Assembly: GCA_029834535.1 (NCBI GenBank)
Contig: JAQMWT010000349.1
Location: forward strand, 152,947 to 216,946
Direction: 5' to 3'
DNA length: 64,000 nt
DNA from: Chrysophaeum taylorii
Taxonomy: Eukaryota; Sar; Pelagophyceae; Pelagomonadales; Pelagomonadaceae
Shown here: positions 29,875 to 40,838 of the stretch, one piece after another
Layout of the letters: each line of letters opens with the position of its first letter
How positions within the stretch are numbered: the stretch's first letter is position 1
Position numbers and translations under genes: made by a program
Notes under the pieces: generated by a model
Database searches by the model: none
Told to the model about the DNA's origin: nothing
Seen by the model: only the letters and a program-made list of their open reading frames with translations

Positions 29875-31842
29875 ATGACGAAGAAGACCATGTTGGTGTG
29901 CTCGCTGTTGTGCTCTCTAGAGGTCCACGCGTTCTTGTCCAAGGCGCCGACGGTGGTGCCGCCGCGGGCGAAGACGACGGTGTCGATGAAGGCGTCGTCG
30001 CTGCAGAAGGCGGGGGCTGCCGCGTTCCTTGCCGCGTCGATCGCGGCGCCGGCCGTCGCCGCCCCCGTGGGTCCGTGGGCCCTCTCGGAGTTCCTCGACG
30101 CCGTCGAGAAGGACCAGGTGGAGCGCGTGACGTTCGACGACGCCGGGCGCGCTTTAGTGGCGGTGGACTCGGACGGCGGGCGTCACCGCGTGGAGATCCT
30201 CGCGTCGGAAGGACCCGAAATCCTGGGGGCGCTCCGATCTCACAACGTGCAGTTTGCCGTGCAGCCGCCGACCCAGGATCCGCTCCAGGGCGTCGGGAGT
30301 GTCGTGGGAAACTTGCTGTTTCCGCTGTTGTTTCTCGGCGGGCTTTTTTTGCTCAACCGCCGCGGCGGCGGCATGGGCGGCCAGGGCCCGATGGGCGGGC
30401 CGATGGGGATGCTCAACTCCAACGCGAAAATCCAGCTCGAGCCCCAGACGGGAGTGACGTTTGAGGACGTGGCGGGATGCGACCAGTCGAAGCTCGAGCT
30501 CACGGAGGTGGTGGACTTCCTCAAGTTCCCCGAGAAGTTCACCAAGGTCGGCGCGAAGACGCCGCGCGGCGTGCTGCTGGAGGGCCCTCCAGGCACCGGG
30601 AAAACCCTGCTCGCGCGTGCCGTCGCCGGCGAAGCGGGCGTTCCCTTCATCTCGACCTCGGGGAGCGAGTTCGTCGAAATGTTTGTCGGCGTCGGCGCGA
30701 GTCGAATTCGCAGTTTGTTCGGCGAGGCCAAGAAAAACGCGCCCTGCATCATCTTCATCGACGAGATCGACGCTATTGGCCGCCAGAGATCGGGAGGGGG
30801 CGGCTTCGCCACGAACGACGAACGCGAGCAGACCTTGAACCAGATCTTGACGGAGATGGACGGCTTCTCGGGCAACACGGGCGTGATCGTGCTCGCCGCG
30901 ACCAACCGCGGCGACGTCCTCGACACGGCGCTCCTGCGCCCGGGCCGCTTCGACCGCCGCGTTCCCGTCGATCTCCCCGACAAGCAGGGTCGCATCGACA
31001 TCCTCAAGGTCCACTGCCGCAACAAGCCCCTCGCCGAGGACGTCGACGTCGGCGAGATCGCCGCGCGCACCATCGGCTTTTCGGGCGCCTCGCTCAAGAA
31101 CCTCATGAACGAGGCGGCGATCATGGCCGCGCGCCGCAACAAGGACACCATCACCTTCGAGGAGGTTGATTACGCGATTGACCGCCTCACTGTTGGTCTG
31201 GCCAAGTCGACCGGCATGAACAACCCCGCTCGCCAACGCCTCGTCGCCTACCACGAGGCGGGTCACGCGGTGATGGCTGCTCTTACCGAGGGGTACGACA
31301 CGGTTGCGAAGCTCACCATCATCCCAAGGTCCAACGGGGCCGGCGGCTTCACGTTGTTCACGCCCTCCGAGGACCGCATGGAGTCGGGCATGTACTCTTA
31401 CAAGTTCCTCAAGGGACAGCTCGCCGTCGCGCTCGGCGGACGAGTTGCCGAAGAACTCGTGTTTGGCGACGACGAGATCACTACCGGGGCCTCGAACGAC
31501 CTCCAGCAAGTGCGCAACATTGCGCGCCGCATGACGGCGCAATGGGGCTTCTCCAAGGATGCTTTGGCCCCGACGGCCTGGGAGCCCATGGAGCAGCCTA
31601 GCATGTTTTCCCGCGCCGGAGCCTCGGAGGAAACCGAAGCTACAATCGACAAGGAGGTCGCCAAGCTCGTCGCCGATGCCTACGAAATCTGCAAGAAGAC
31701 CATCGCCGACAACAGACCTCTCCTCGACGCGGTCGTCGACGAGCTCCTTGAGAAGGAGACTATTGATGGCACCGAGCTCGACGCTCTCGTCGAAAAGTAC
31801 ACCGGTAAGGTTGTCAACGTCCGCGAACCCGTCCTCGCCTAA
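29875..31842 (+). CDS. ftsH: Plastid thylakoid ATP-dependent metalloprotease FtsH
   Basis: The frame is open from an ATG at 29755, but [20 protein letters not shown] at 29875 reads as a signal peptide with Phe after the cleavage site. That Phe is the hallmark of plastid import in algae with red secondary plastids, so I choose 29875 (655 residues). A Ser/Thr/Lys-rich transit region and a second hydrophobic stretch ([16 protein letters not shown]) follow, then the lumenal domain and one membrane span ([14 protein letters not shown]). The AAA module has Walker A GPPGTGKT near residue 237, Walker B IIFIDEID near 292 and the second region of homology ([18 protein letters not shown]). The zinc site HEAGH lies near 460, with the third ligand region in the downstream helical domain. 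FtsH degrades damaged photosystem II proteins such as D1 in thylakoids. The gene looks intact, and the Helitron relic lies directly upstream. Confidence 0.95.
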   Translation: MTKKTMLVCSLLCSLEVHAFLSKAPTVVPPRAKTTVSMKASSLQKAGAAAFLAASIAAPAVAAPVGPWALSEFLDAVEKDQVERVTFDDAGRALVAVDSDGGRHRVEILASEGPEILGALRSHNVQFAVQPPTQDPLQGVGSVVGNLLFPLLFLGGLFLLNRRGGGMGGQGPMGGPMGMLNSNAKIQLEPQTGVTFEDVAGCDQSKLELTEVVDFLKFPEKFTKVGAKTPRGVLLEGPPGTGKTLLARAVAGEAGVPFISTSGSEFVEMFVGVGASRIRSLFGEAKKNAPCIIFIDEIDAIGRQRSGGGGFATNDEREQTLNQILTEMDGFSGNTGVIVLAATNRGDVLDTALLRPGRFDRRVPVDLPDKQGRIDILKVHCRNKPLAEDVDVGEIAARTIGFSGASLKNLMNEAAIMAARRNKDTITFEEVDYAIDRLTVGLAKSTGMNNPARQRLVAYHEAGHAVMAALTEGYDTVAKLTIIPRSNGAGGFTLFTPSEDRMESGMYSYKFLKGQLAVALGGRVAEELVFGDDEITTGASNDLQQVRNIARRMTAQWGFSKDALAPTAWEPMEQPSMFSRAGASEETEATIDKEVAKLVADAYEICKKTIADNRPLLDAVVDELLEKETIDGTELDALVEKYTGKVVNVREPVLA

Positions 31843-33836
31843 AAACCCAACGTCCGCGCGTTGTCCTTTTTTTCGCGCTCCTTTCCCTCCAGTAACCCCG
31901 AATTCCGAATCTCGAAAAACCTCAAATTGCGAATCTCGGATCTCGAATCCTGAATTTCAAGGGGGGGTTGGATTTGAATTGGGTGCACCTCTCTCTTTCT
32001 TTACTCGTACTACTGCTCCCTGCCGTTTTCCCCTTCGTTTAGATCTATATTAGCGTGTGGTTTTAGTGAGCCCGAAGGAGATTGATTTCGGCATTAAATG
32101 GCCGGCGAGGTGAGTAATCCCCAATTTAGTAGTAGTAGTAGTTGTTGTTGTTGGATCGACCCCGTTGAGATTTGACGACTCTACACTCAGAACCGTTTTT
32201 ACGGGCTCTTCACTTCGTTACGTCACTCCCCCACGACCACCAACGACGGACGTCATGAGGGAGGGAGGTACCAGAGAGGCGACCTGGACTATGTGTGAGT
32301 TATGACTTGGGCATCGTGCCCGCGGCCGCGGTTCGTGGAGCAGATTTGGTATCACATCGTCTTTCGTTCTGGTTTTGCGGAAATGGTCTCGTCGGCGCAG
32401 CGTCGGAGGAGAGCGGCAGCACTCAGAACTGGTTTGTGTGGCGTTGTCCAAATCAACTTTCGATGGTGTAATAACTGTGCTAAGTATCGCGGCGAATAGA
32501 CGAGCCCCTTACTCTTCTCCCTCATGAAATGCACGCGGATCTTGTCGAGGTCGACGTATTTTTCGTAGTTGTTCTCCTACAAAAGAGTGATGGCATGGTC
32601 GCGCGAAAGCTTTTGGCACTTTTTGCAAGCATGCTTTCAGCATATGGTCTTCGCACGGACGTCTTTCGCATCCTACACATTGGCCGTTGGCCAAGATTCT
32701 CGAGGCCAAGCACATGACATTCTGGGTGATCACATGCTGCTCGTCAGCGCTTCTTCTTCTTCTTCTTCTTCTGCCGGTCTTGCGGGCTGTCGCCGCATTC
32801 TATTCTGGGCTTCTCCTCGTAGCGCTTGTCCCTGGGTACGAGTGGTAATAATAAGTCCTTTGGTCCGTAGTGGTGCGTGACATGCCCTATTACCTTCAAA
32901 TCAGACCGTTGCGCAGACGGACAGTTCCACATCCGCGGTAACCAAGTATGGCGCCCACGAGAGGACAACTCACTCGTAGGCCCCGTCGCTCTGGCGTAGT
33001 CGTTGGCAATCGCGGCCGGGAGTGAATTGTGTTGTGTGATTGGAAAATCAGTACCGTAGACTCCATATTTGTTTCAAGTCGACACATCCTGGTGCTGCAT
33101 CGCGGCTCTAAAACTTTCCTACCCTTGCCATCTTCTCGTTGATCGCGCGATGTGCGTGTTCAAATGCTCGCGCGTGGGTGCGCTTGGCGAAGCGACGCGC
33201 CCGCGCGCTTCTTCGGGGCTGCCAGATATTGGCTCGAGGTGGGTCCTTATTGCTGAATACCCCAACGTAGATCTTCGAGCTGCCCGTGCTTTATCTTGGT
33301 CGATAGCGAATCATACTGTCGTCGATGACGGCGCATAGAACATCGTTCTCGCCTCACGACGACTCGCGTCACGCGAGAAACGAATCGGTCGTTTTGCGAT
33401 TATGCATCCAAGTTCTAAAGCCTGGGGACGTCGAGCCCGGCGGTGGTGATCCATGGCACAGTTGGTGAGCGTCGAGGCAGTTGAATACGTCTAGAATGGC
33501 CAGAGCCTTGATGGCTGTAGAACGAACTCGCGCGAAGCGTCTCGTCTCGAAATGAGATTGGGCTAGCGTGACAGTGTTGGTGTGCACGAGGAACCCATTT
33601 CCGGAGGGGAGGGTGTGCGTCCGTTTACGAGGACGCGAGAGGCCGCTTGCTGATTGATGTCACTCGGACGGAAGCACAGGCGGTATGAGAGTTGTTGGCG
33701 AAGTCCGCCCGAGATGATGGTGCCGGAATCGTACGAATTTGCGACCCGAACAGGAAGTAGTAATAAACGTCACTTTCCTTGACATTGAAGAATAGAAAGT
33801 TTGTAGGAAAACCAACCATTTTGCCGTGCGCAGTAA
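31843..33836. other. Gene-poor interval with possible acyl-ligase terminal-domain scrap
   Basis: No intact gene. At 32325-32400 a plus frame reads RFVEQIWYHIVFRSGFAEMV, resembling the WFIEWIWYRILLKFGAMV span of the 8.0 kb relic, so a third small fragment of that gene family may lie here. 32120-32152 holds AGT and GTT triplet runs. 32752-32772 is a TTC run. 33069-33335 is a plus frame of 89 codons without a recognised motif. Confidence 0.35.
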
Positions 33837-33910
33837 TAACTAACTAACTTCAGACCTCTCCCGAGCATGGGAGCCAGGCCGGACCGACAGGAGCCAGTCC
33901 GGAATCACGG
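33837..33910 (+). repeat. Left arm of a 71-bp inverted repeat
   Basis: Begins ctaactaacttcagacctc and runs to about ggaatcacgg. Its reverse complement occurs at 43190-43260 with about four mismatches in 71 bases. The outer ends are the ctaactaac repeats, as expected of terminal inverted repeats. Confidence 0.85.
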
Positions 33911-34079
33911 GCCTGTAGACGAGGAGCACCGAAAGGTCGGTCGGCGGAGAGTGACCATCAAGCTTGTCGCCATGCGACAAATATGCCGCTCCGGCGAAAG
34001 GTAAGATCTTTTCGGTGGTGCTTGCGTTGCAGCAAAGCACGCGAGTCATCACGACGCTAGCGTGACGTCAAGTATTAAA

Positions 34080-37000
34080 GCCGCTTTGGTGGCGGCCCTG
34101 GAAAATCATAGTTGGCCGGCACGGGCACGCGAATGAAACGGCAGCTGCTCTCGAAACAAGGAAGTGTTCCTGACGTGGCTCGACGCTGAAGCTGCCAACC
34201 TGTCGTATGGCCAAGTCTGGAGCCACTCGCCGGTCATAGCCGAGTAGAGAACGTAGCTCTGGAAATCGCACCATGCACGCTCCATGGGGCCCCGAGTTCT
34301 TCGTCGCTATAATCGTCGGGCGTCTCCGCGCTCGCATCCTGGCCGTGCCGAGTGACCCTCCTGACCCCTCCTGACCCCTCCTGACCCCTCCTGACCCCTC
34401 CTGACCCCTCCTGACCCCTCCTGACCCCTCCTGACCCCTCCTGACCCCTCCGACCTAGAACGAGGCCTGGAGAAGCTGGACCTTGCAGCAACCACCACCT
34501 GCGGCGCCGAGGAGGTCCTCACCGGAAGTGTCGTGCAGAAGCTGCGCTCAACAAACAGCATCTAGCACACCCGCAATACGTTGGTACAACTCTGACGGCC
34601 TTGGCGACGGCCCAAGTCCCACCACCGCTCTATCTTCTGGCGAGCTCGCCCACGGAAACATGACGATGCTACCGCGAATTCGGGGGGTAAGGCCCCGAGA
34701 CCGGCGGACGCCCAGCAGACACTCTTCCAACCAAGTCAGGCGGAACTCCGGCGACGAGACGAGCGAATCGCTTTATGACGGCCAGCACGATGTCGCATAA
34801 CGCGCCCTTCGTACTTGCAGTGACCAACAACAGGGCAGCGTCTCCCGCGACCAAGTCCCTGGCCTTATAGAGTTGTGTGCTTTACCAACCAACTGCTTTT
34901 GTGGAAGTTTACACGCGCAAGGCCCCGTATTGAATGGTCACGGAGCTCGTGCGTTTCGAAGTGAGCCCAGCTATGATGTTGGAGTGGGTCCAGACGAGCC
35001 TCGTGTCTGGAATATATCGTGTTCGGGGGCTCGCAGAAAGGTCATGATGATGCCTCACGTCGCGAAGCTCTTGCTGCCATGGTTGTTGTCGTGAAGACCC
35101 GGCTTTGTTCTTGTGGATGATGCGCATCGTGACGCTGCACACACAACTGCTCTGGCTTGTCACTCAGAACTAGAGGAAAAAAATTCAGCGGGGACTTATT
35201 AGTAATGAAAGGCGCTCGAGGGAAACTAGCACTACCTTGAGTAAGCCGATCAAACGCCCTGCGTTCTGATGTCGCAAATTCCTATCGCGTAAAAAAAGGC
35301 TCGTGATCGGTCCTACCGCATCGGGGCAACGCGTCGGGGGGCGCCGTACTTTCTGCGCTGGTTGTGCATCTATCGCGTGCTAGACCAGTTCAACATGTGG
35401 GTTGGCGTGTTCGTATGCAATGTGCTTGTGATTTGTGCGATGCGCTTGTGATTAACGCGTTCTACTTGGTGATTGGCGCGCAGATCTCGACGTGTCTGTC
35501 TGTCGACATTTTGCTGCGAGAGGTCGACATCGTATCTGTCTAAAGGGCACGCACAAGTGCGTGGCGTCTGCTACACGCGCACGTTCGAGCTCGGGGGGGG
35601 GGCGTGCGTTTCGCGCCTGTTATCTTCGAGCCGCATTCGAAGGCCTCGAGTCAACAGCTTTCGTCGTGCCAAGTAGCAAGCTCGAGCATAGCGCTGTGCT
35701 AGAATGTCACAATGGGTGGTCTAGCCGTTGATAGCGTGAATCGATGGAGCCTGGCGGAATTGGTGCGTGACGTGAGCTTGAAAACTGTGCTGCTGACGCA
35801 ACGGCGCTGCCGACGCGCTGGCTCGTTGGCTTTGGGCTTGTTGCGACGCTCATGTACTATCTCTACGGATCACTACTGATAGCATCAAATGTGCTGTTGG
35901 AATATGATGCCTTGCGACAGATCGACTGGTATATGGTCGTGGTGATGTCCTGATTCATTTTGTCGCGGGCTGTTTTTTCGTACACTTTGTGTCGGCAGGG
36001 TGGCGTGGTATTTAAGTGGCCGCTCATCGGCCAGCTGCGTCCAGGGGTGCGCAAGTCAGTAGACTGGACGTGGCGCCTGGGTCAAGTGGATATGGTATTA
36101 TCGCGTCTTGGGGCAATGCCGTGGCCAGAGAGTGGTGTAATCAGTACAGTGCTGACGAAGGGGTAACATTTTGCGGCAAAAAAAATGGCACAACCCTTTT
36201 CTTTTTCCTCGCCTGTCGTAGCGGACCTATTATACATCGAGGCAAGCAACAAAGTTCCATTCTACTCAAAATGACTCGTTACGTTGGGGAATCCGCCGCA
36301 AAATTCGTCTGGCGGTGGAACGCGGCGATTTCTTGCTAAGGCGTCATGGGAGAGTATAAGTCAGTTGGGATCGCAGCGCGCGCGCAAATTGGGCTTCGGC
36401 TCAACTTGTACACAGTCGTCGAAAAGGACGCAGTATGAGGTGGTGACGTCCAAACAAGGAACAACTTACGAGTGTGCGGTGGGACAGGGAAACAACTTAA
36501 TACTTCAACGACGGAAATCTTCCGCGCCACAACGGGACGCGACCCAAGTATGGCGGTCTCCTGTGGCACGCACTCACGCGCTGCTGCTCGTCGGGGAGCT
36601 TCGAGTTCGCAAATGATCATTTGCTCGAGGCTGCGGCTGATATTGCGCGCATTGTAATAAATGGATTATAAAAGTTCACTCTCTTCACGGCCCTTCCGGA
36701 TGCCGCTTAAATTCCGCGACTTGCCGTCTCGTTGCGCCTGTTTAAAACAGGAAAAATCAGGCACCGCCTTCGTAAATCGACCGCACTTATTTATTCGAGC
36801 CGCCGTTGTTGACGCTGTCGATTTCTCCGTCGTGAACACGTAGTGAGACAGACAGCAGTGGCGTCGAAAACTCTTGTGGAAACAGTCTCTCTGTTATTCA
36901 ACTCGGAACCTTGTTTTGAACCGCATAGGGAGACTACGAGAACGGGCACCTTAGATTCCGTGATAAAGCAATTGGCAGGGGCGCTATTTAATTTTGGGCG

Positions 37001-37160
37001 CAGACACTTTGGCTGACGATGTCTGTCTGTCGCCCCCGCCGATGTCTTCTTCAAAGTTCGAGCAGTGCGAATTTAAGTCGCGACAACCTCTGGACTGCTC
37101 ACCGCGCTCGTGCTTCCAAGACTGGCCGGCACGAGGAGACTACACCACGCTTTTTCTCTT
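34080..37160 (+). pseudogene. Second, shorter relic of the acyl-ligase / terminal-domain gene (copy 2)
   Basis: The blocks follow the order of copy 1. An N-terminal ligase piece (FLTWLDAEAANLSYGQVW, then PEFFVAIIVGRLRARILAVP and GLEKLDL) lies at 34150-34490. The PAMMLEWVQ / MPHVAKLL / FVLVDDAHRDAAH module is at 34870-35165. The terminal domain has FLRW...VLDQFNMWVGVF near 35360-35415, ISTCLSVDILLREVDIVSV near 35490-35545 and SKLEHSAVLE near 35675-35705. FKWPLIGQLRPGVRKSVDW follows near 36010-36070, TAFVNRPHLFIRAAVVDA near 36760-36815 and GDYTTLF near 37135-37155, matching copy 1 near 9400-9425. The ligase core and carrier domain seen in copy 1 are missing. Stops and frame changes are frequent, so this copy is dead. 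Confidence 0.65.
34353..34449. repeat. 10-bp minisatellite inside acyl-ligase relic
   Basis: Nine to ten near-perfect units of ctgacccctc. It lies exactly at the position encoding the YPPDP motif in copy 1 (cctcccgacccc near 2100). Sequence homologous to copy 1 resumes immediately after it (gaggcctggagaagctggacctt). Confidence 0.95.
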
Positions 37161-37412
37161 TCTTTCTTTCTTTGTTTCTCTGCCCAGTCTTGATTATTAT
37201 TGAGTCTGACATGGTAAAAAAATGTAAAATAAAAAAAAATCCTCGCTGAATCAAACAAGGGGCGAAAGAAAGAAACCCTCGGAAAGATAGGATCGTATGA
37301 AAGGATTGTTCCCAGAAGTGGGGTTTTATTCATTTCATAGGAGAATGACGTGGTGGTGATTTGTTTGCAACGCGCAGGCAAAACCCTCCAACGCTTGGAG
37401 TGAGAAGCGCGA

Positions 37413-38312
37413 ATGGCATCAGTGGAAGGCGATCCGAAGGAGACGGAGGTGGCGGCGGCCCCCGCCTGCGGGCTGAGCAACGCGCAGGTGGCGACGGCGG
37501 AGCGGCGGGCCCACGAGCGACCGGGGGTGATGAAGCGCGCGCGGTGGGGGGCGACGCACCGGATCCACGAACACTTCGTCGACGGGTTTCCCGAGCTGGA
37601 GGAGCGGTTCGTGCGGGAGCGGGAAGCGGCGGAGCGGCGGTTCGAGTACAACCTTGGGTCGCGTAATTTCATGAGCAAGCGCGAGGGCGAGGAGGGCATC
37701 GACACGCTCAAGGTATTGTTCCGGAAGCTAGACCGCGCGATCGGGCTGCGAGATGCTAACATGGTCCAGTCTATCCGCGAGGAATTTTTGGCCGAGCTGC
37801 GGCACTGGAATTGGCGGAAAGGGGCGCGGGTCGAGTTTAAACGACGGAAGATGGTCCAGACGAAGCCGACGCCCGAGGCGCTCGACGAGCCGGGCGAGCC
37901 GGGCGAGAGCGACAAGGAGGACAAGGAACCCGTGCTCGTGCCCGACAAGGACACCTCCTCCTCCTCCTCCAAGGCGCTGCTGGTCGAGCTGCCCAAGCAC
38001 GACGGGGACGACAGTTCCGTTGACGATTTGGACACGGACGACGTCAACGCGATCGACGATAGAGTCAGACGCGTCTCGCCCGCGGCCTCGTCGGCCGTCA
38101 AGAGCGCCGCCGTCGGCCACCCCGAGAAGGTCCAAGTCGCCGAGGCGCGCCGCCACCTCCTCGCCGAGAGCGTCGCGATCGCCCTCGTCACTCTCAAGTG
38201 GCGTGCCATGCGTCCCCGCGACCTCGAGCTTATGCGCCAGGAGGCCGACAAGATCTATCCCCCAAAGGACACCACCTCCAAACCGGAAGTCCTGGCCCGC
38301 GCGGCGATCTAA
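37413..38312 (+). CDS. Hypothetical charged protein, 299 residues
   Basis: The ATG at 37413 opens MASVEGDPKETEVAAAPACG. Codon use is GC-rich as in the neighbouring intact genes and the frame is uninterrupted. Residues 25-135 are helical and Arg/Glu-rich (AHERPGVMKRARWGATHRIH, ERFVREREAAERRFEYNL). Residues 150-225 are an acidic, Ser/Pro/Asp-rich disordered region. Residues 235-299 are a helical tail (VAEARRHLLAESVAIALVTL, LMRQEADKIYPPK). No signal peptide, membrane span or catalytic motif. The minus-strand ORF across the same bases is a GC-rich shadow. Function unknown. Confidence 0.65.
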   Translation: MASVEGDPKETEVAAAPACGLSNAQVATAERRAHERPGVMKRARWGATHRIHEHFVDGFPELEERFVREREAAERRFEYNLGSRNFMSKREGEEGIDTLKVLFRKLDRAIGLRDANMVQSIREEFLAELRHWNWRKGARVEFKRRKMVQTKPTPEALDEPGEPGESDKEDKEPVLVPDKDTSSSSSKALLVELPKHDGDDSSVDDLDTDDVNAIDDRVRRVSPAASSAVKSAAVGHPEKVQVAEARRHLLAESVAIALVTLKWRAMRPRDLELMRQEADKIYPPKDTTSKPEVLARAAI

Positions 38313-39071
38313 GAACAACAACAAAAACAACAACAACAACAAGCCTTTTGTTTTGCCCCCCGCGGGACCAAGCCCGCCATTTTCAAAACCCCGAGCTGGC
38401 TCACCCACCACCTCCACCACCACCAAGTCGCACGCCTTGCTGCCTAGTTATACGAGCAGACTCGACCATATTTAATAAATAAATGAATAAGCCCGGGGTT
38501 TGTAGTCTTTTTTTTTGCAGGTGGGTTATCTATCGGTCGACGATTGGGGCTGGAGTGCGCGGCGCACATCGTGGCTACACCACGTTGTGGTCGTGCTGGA
38601 TGTAGGCGTAGTAAGGAGGTGTCTTCGGACTCATCGTTCATCACGCCCCAGTCGGCTGCTGCTCGACACACGGCATCCTTCTTCTTCGCTGTGGCGGCGT
38701 CACCTTCGCCGTATCGGTGTCGGTCTTCTTGGCCTGGACGACAGACAGACAGACAGACAGACAGGTCTGCACTTGGAGAGACTGGGTGCAGAAACGCACA
38801 ACTCAGCGGTGCGATATATGTGCCGTCGCGCTTGTCTCCATGACTGACTGGGAAGGGTTGGCATTTGTTAATTAGTAAACGCGTCAGCAGCCACAGAATT
38901 GGCCCGAACAAACAACTCCTAAAATCAATCATTCTGCCCTGTTACGTATTTATTTATTTATTGAGGGGTTTACTTTACTCTCCTAAAATTCCTTTTGTAG
39001 TTTGGTGGTCAATCCCATGCATTGAAGTTCCGTTCCGGAGACCGTTCTTCTTCTTCTTCTCAGAGAGAGAG
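38313..39071. other. Intergenic region with GACA microsatellite
   Basis: No gene supported. Includes AAC repeats at 38311-38341, CACCAC repeats at 38402-38424, (GACA)n at 38740-38764, and an AT-rich patch at 38940-38965. The last 100 bases, with TTC and GA runs, lie directly before the ATG of the dioxygenase gene. Confidence 0.45.
38740..38764. repeat. (GACA)n microsatellite
   Basis: Six GACA units, about 300 bases upstream of the TPR/dioxygenase ATG. Confidence 0.95.
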
Positions 39072-40838
39072 ATGGAGTTCGAGAAGCTGCGGCTAGAGGG
39101 CAATGCGCTGATGGAGACGGACCCCGCGGGGGCCCTCGCCAAGTACAAAAAGGCGGCCGAGGTGGGGGATGGGTTGGAGCGCGCTCAGGCGCTCGCGAAC
39201 GCGGCTGCGGCGGAGCTGAGACTCGGGAGGTTTGGCGAGGCGGAAGGCACCGCAACCAAGGCCCTGGAGATTAGGGTGTCGGTGACGGCGTTGTACCGGC
39301 GCGCCGTGGCGCGGCGCATGCTCAAGGCGTACGAGGAGGCCTACGATGATTTGGTGGCGGCGATGGCGATCGAACCGCTTCCCGTACTGCGAGAGGAGAT
39401 TTCCGCTTTGCGTCGCGCGGCTACGAGCGACGACGATGAGGTGGATCGGCTGGATGCGTTGGTGAAGAAGCACGGTCTAGATCTGGAGGATGGGGACCGT
39501 ACGTCGGCGGGAGACGTGGCGAGGGCCTGCACGGAGCCGTTTTATGCTGGTCGAGGACCTCGGAACGGAATCGAGGCTTACGCCGGAGGCGAGGAGATTA
39601 AGTACTTTGGTCCTGCCGGCGTGCAGTTGGTCGATGGTGTGATGGTGAAGCAGGAGGGGCCGACGGTGATGGACGTTGTGATCCGCGACGAGTCGTACTA
39701 TTACGGGACTCTGGTTTTTCGCCTGGCCTTCGCCGAGCGTTACCCGTCGGCCCCGCCCCGAGTCAGGTGCGAGAGCATCGTCCAGCACGCGATGTTTTCC
39801 GACCCCCACGCCCGGCGCGCGACCCTCGAGTTCTACGACAAGCTGCTCGAAAAAAAACCAATCAGCGTCGCGAACACGGTGGCGACGATCCGAGAGGTTC
39901 TGGCCGGCGGCGACTCCAACGAGTGGGCTCGGTACGCTCGGAAGCACAAGGAGCGCCAGCTCATTATCGACGCGTTCAAGAAGCACCACCACGCCGCCCC
40001 CGAATTATACGAAGAAGGCTCTCTCCTCGAGGCGGCGGTCTGGGGGGCTCTCGAGCCGGCGGTCCGGGACGCGCTCGGTTCGGGCGACGCGGCCTCCTGC
40101 TGCGAGAAGGTGACCGACGGCGTCTGGAGCCTGGACCTCTTTACTCCTACCTTCTCCAAGCGGCTCATCGACGAAATCGACTGCTTCTACGCATCGGGAC
40201 TTCCCGCGCAGCGCCCCAATTCGATGAACAACTACGGCGTGATCGTTAACGACGTCGGCCTCGAGAACTTTGTTACGACGCTACAGCGACTCGTGCTAGA
40301 ACCGATCGCCGCGCGTCTCTTTGATCGCTGGCAGTTCGACAGCCACCACGCCTTCATCGTCAAGTACAGATCCGACGAAGATTCGCACCTCGACATTCAC
40401 ACCGACGACTCGGACGTCACTTTCAACGTCTGTCTCGGCAGAGATTTCGAGGGATGCGGCCTCGTCTTTTGCGGCACGATCGGCAAGCCCGACCACCGCT
40501 CCCACAAGATTACCTTCCACCACAAGGTGGGGAGGTGCGTCGTGCATCTCGGCTCGCGTCGCCACGGCGCCGATCACATCACCAAGGGCGAGCGCCTCAA
40601 TCTCGTCGTCTGGAACCACAGCCTCGCTTACCGCGATTCGGTCGCCGCGACTGCCCACAATCGCGACTATTCCGTCGAGCAGGGCCCCCCCGACCCTCGC
40701 TGCGTCTCCTACACCCACGACCGGGACTACGGCCGCTTCAAAGACTACCCCAAAGACCGCGCCCACTTTCGAGGCCGCGGCTGGTGCCCCCCCCCCGGAG
40801 CCGAGTACCCCAACTTCAAACCTGATGATGATGAGTAA
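39072..40838 (+). CDS. TPR / E2-like (UEV) / 2-oxoglutarate-Fe(II) dioxygenase fusion, 588 residues
   Basis: The ATG at 39072 (MEFEKLRLEGNALME) starts a TPR-like helical array (residues 1-125). Residues 155-275 resemble the ubiquitin-conjugating fold: YYYGTLVFRLAFAERYPSAP aligns with the E2 core segment before the active site. The HPN motif and catalytic Cys are absent (QHAMFSDPHARRATLEF instead), so this would be a non-catalytic E2 variant. Residues 345-520 are a prolyl/lysyl-hydroxylase-type double-stranded beta-helix. The metal motif is His443-x-Asp445 (DIHTDDSDVTFNVCLG), then FEGCGLVF, the distal His498 or His502 and the 2-oxoglutarate Arg508 in RRHGADHITKGERLNLVVW. The enzyme likely hydroxylates a protein substrate recognised by the TPR or E2-like part. 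The tail is Arg/Pro/Asp-rich. The last 14 bases overlap the acetyltransferase start. Confidence 0.82.
   Translation: MEFEKLRLEGNALMETDPAGALAKYKKAAEVGDGLERAQALANAAAAELRLGRFGEAEGTATKALEIRVSVTALYRRAVARRMLKAYEEAYDDLVAAMAIEPLPVLREEISALRRAATSDDDEVDRLDALVKKHGLDLEDGDRTSAGDVARACTEPFYAGRGPRNGIEAYAGGEEIKYFGPAGVQLVDGVMVKQEGPTVMDVVIRDESYYYGTLVFRLAFAERYPSAPPRVRCESIVQHAMFSDPHARRATLEFYDKLLEKKPISVANTVATIREVLAGGDSNEWARYARKHKERQLIIDAFKKHHHAAPELYEEGSLLEAAVWGALEPAVRDALGSGDAASCCEKVTDGVWSLDLFTPTFSKRLIDEIDCFYASGLPAQRPNSMNNYGVIVNDVGLENFVTTLQRLVLEPIAARLFDRWQFDSHHAFIVKYRSDEDSHLDIHTDDSDVTFNVCLGRDFEGCGLVFCGTIGKPDHRSHKITFHHKVGRCVVHLGSRRHGADHITKGERLNLVVWNHSLAYRDSVAATAHNRDYSVEQGPPDPRCVSYTHDRDYGRFKDYPKDRAHFRGRGWCPPPGAEYPNFKPDDDE

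Noticed and set aside
30154-31542. 462-codon minus ORF across FtsH
   Set aside because: Antisense shadow; all conserved motifs are on plus.
37073-38251. 392-codon minus ORF opposite the hypothetical gene
   Set aside because: Ser/Arg-rich shadow translation; it also runs into the relic and noncoding DNA on its far side.
38865-39071. Extension of the dioxygenase gene from a TTG at 38865
   Set aside because: No ATG, hydrophobic random-looking translation; the TPR region begins at the ATG at 39072.
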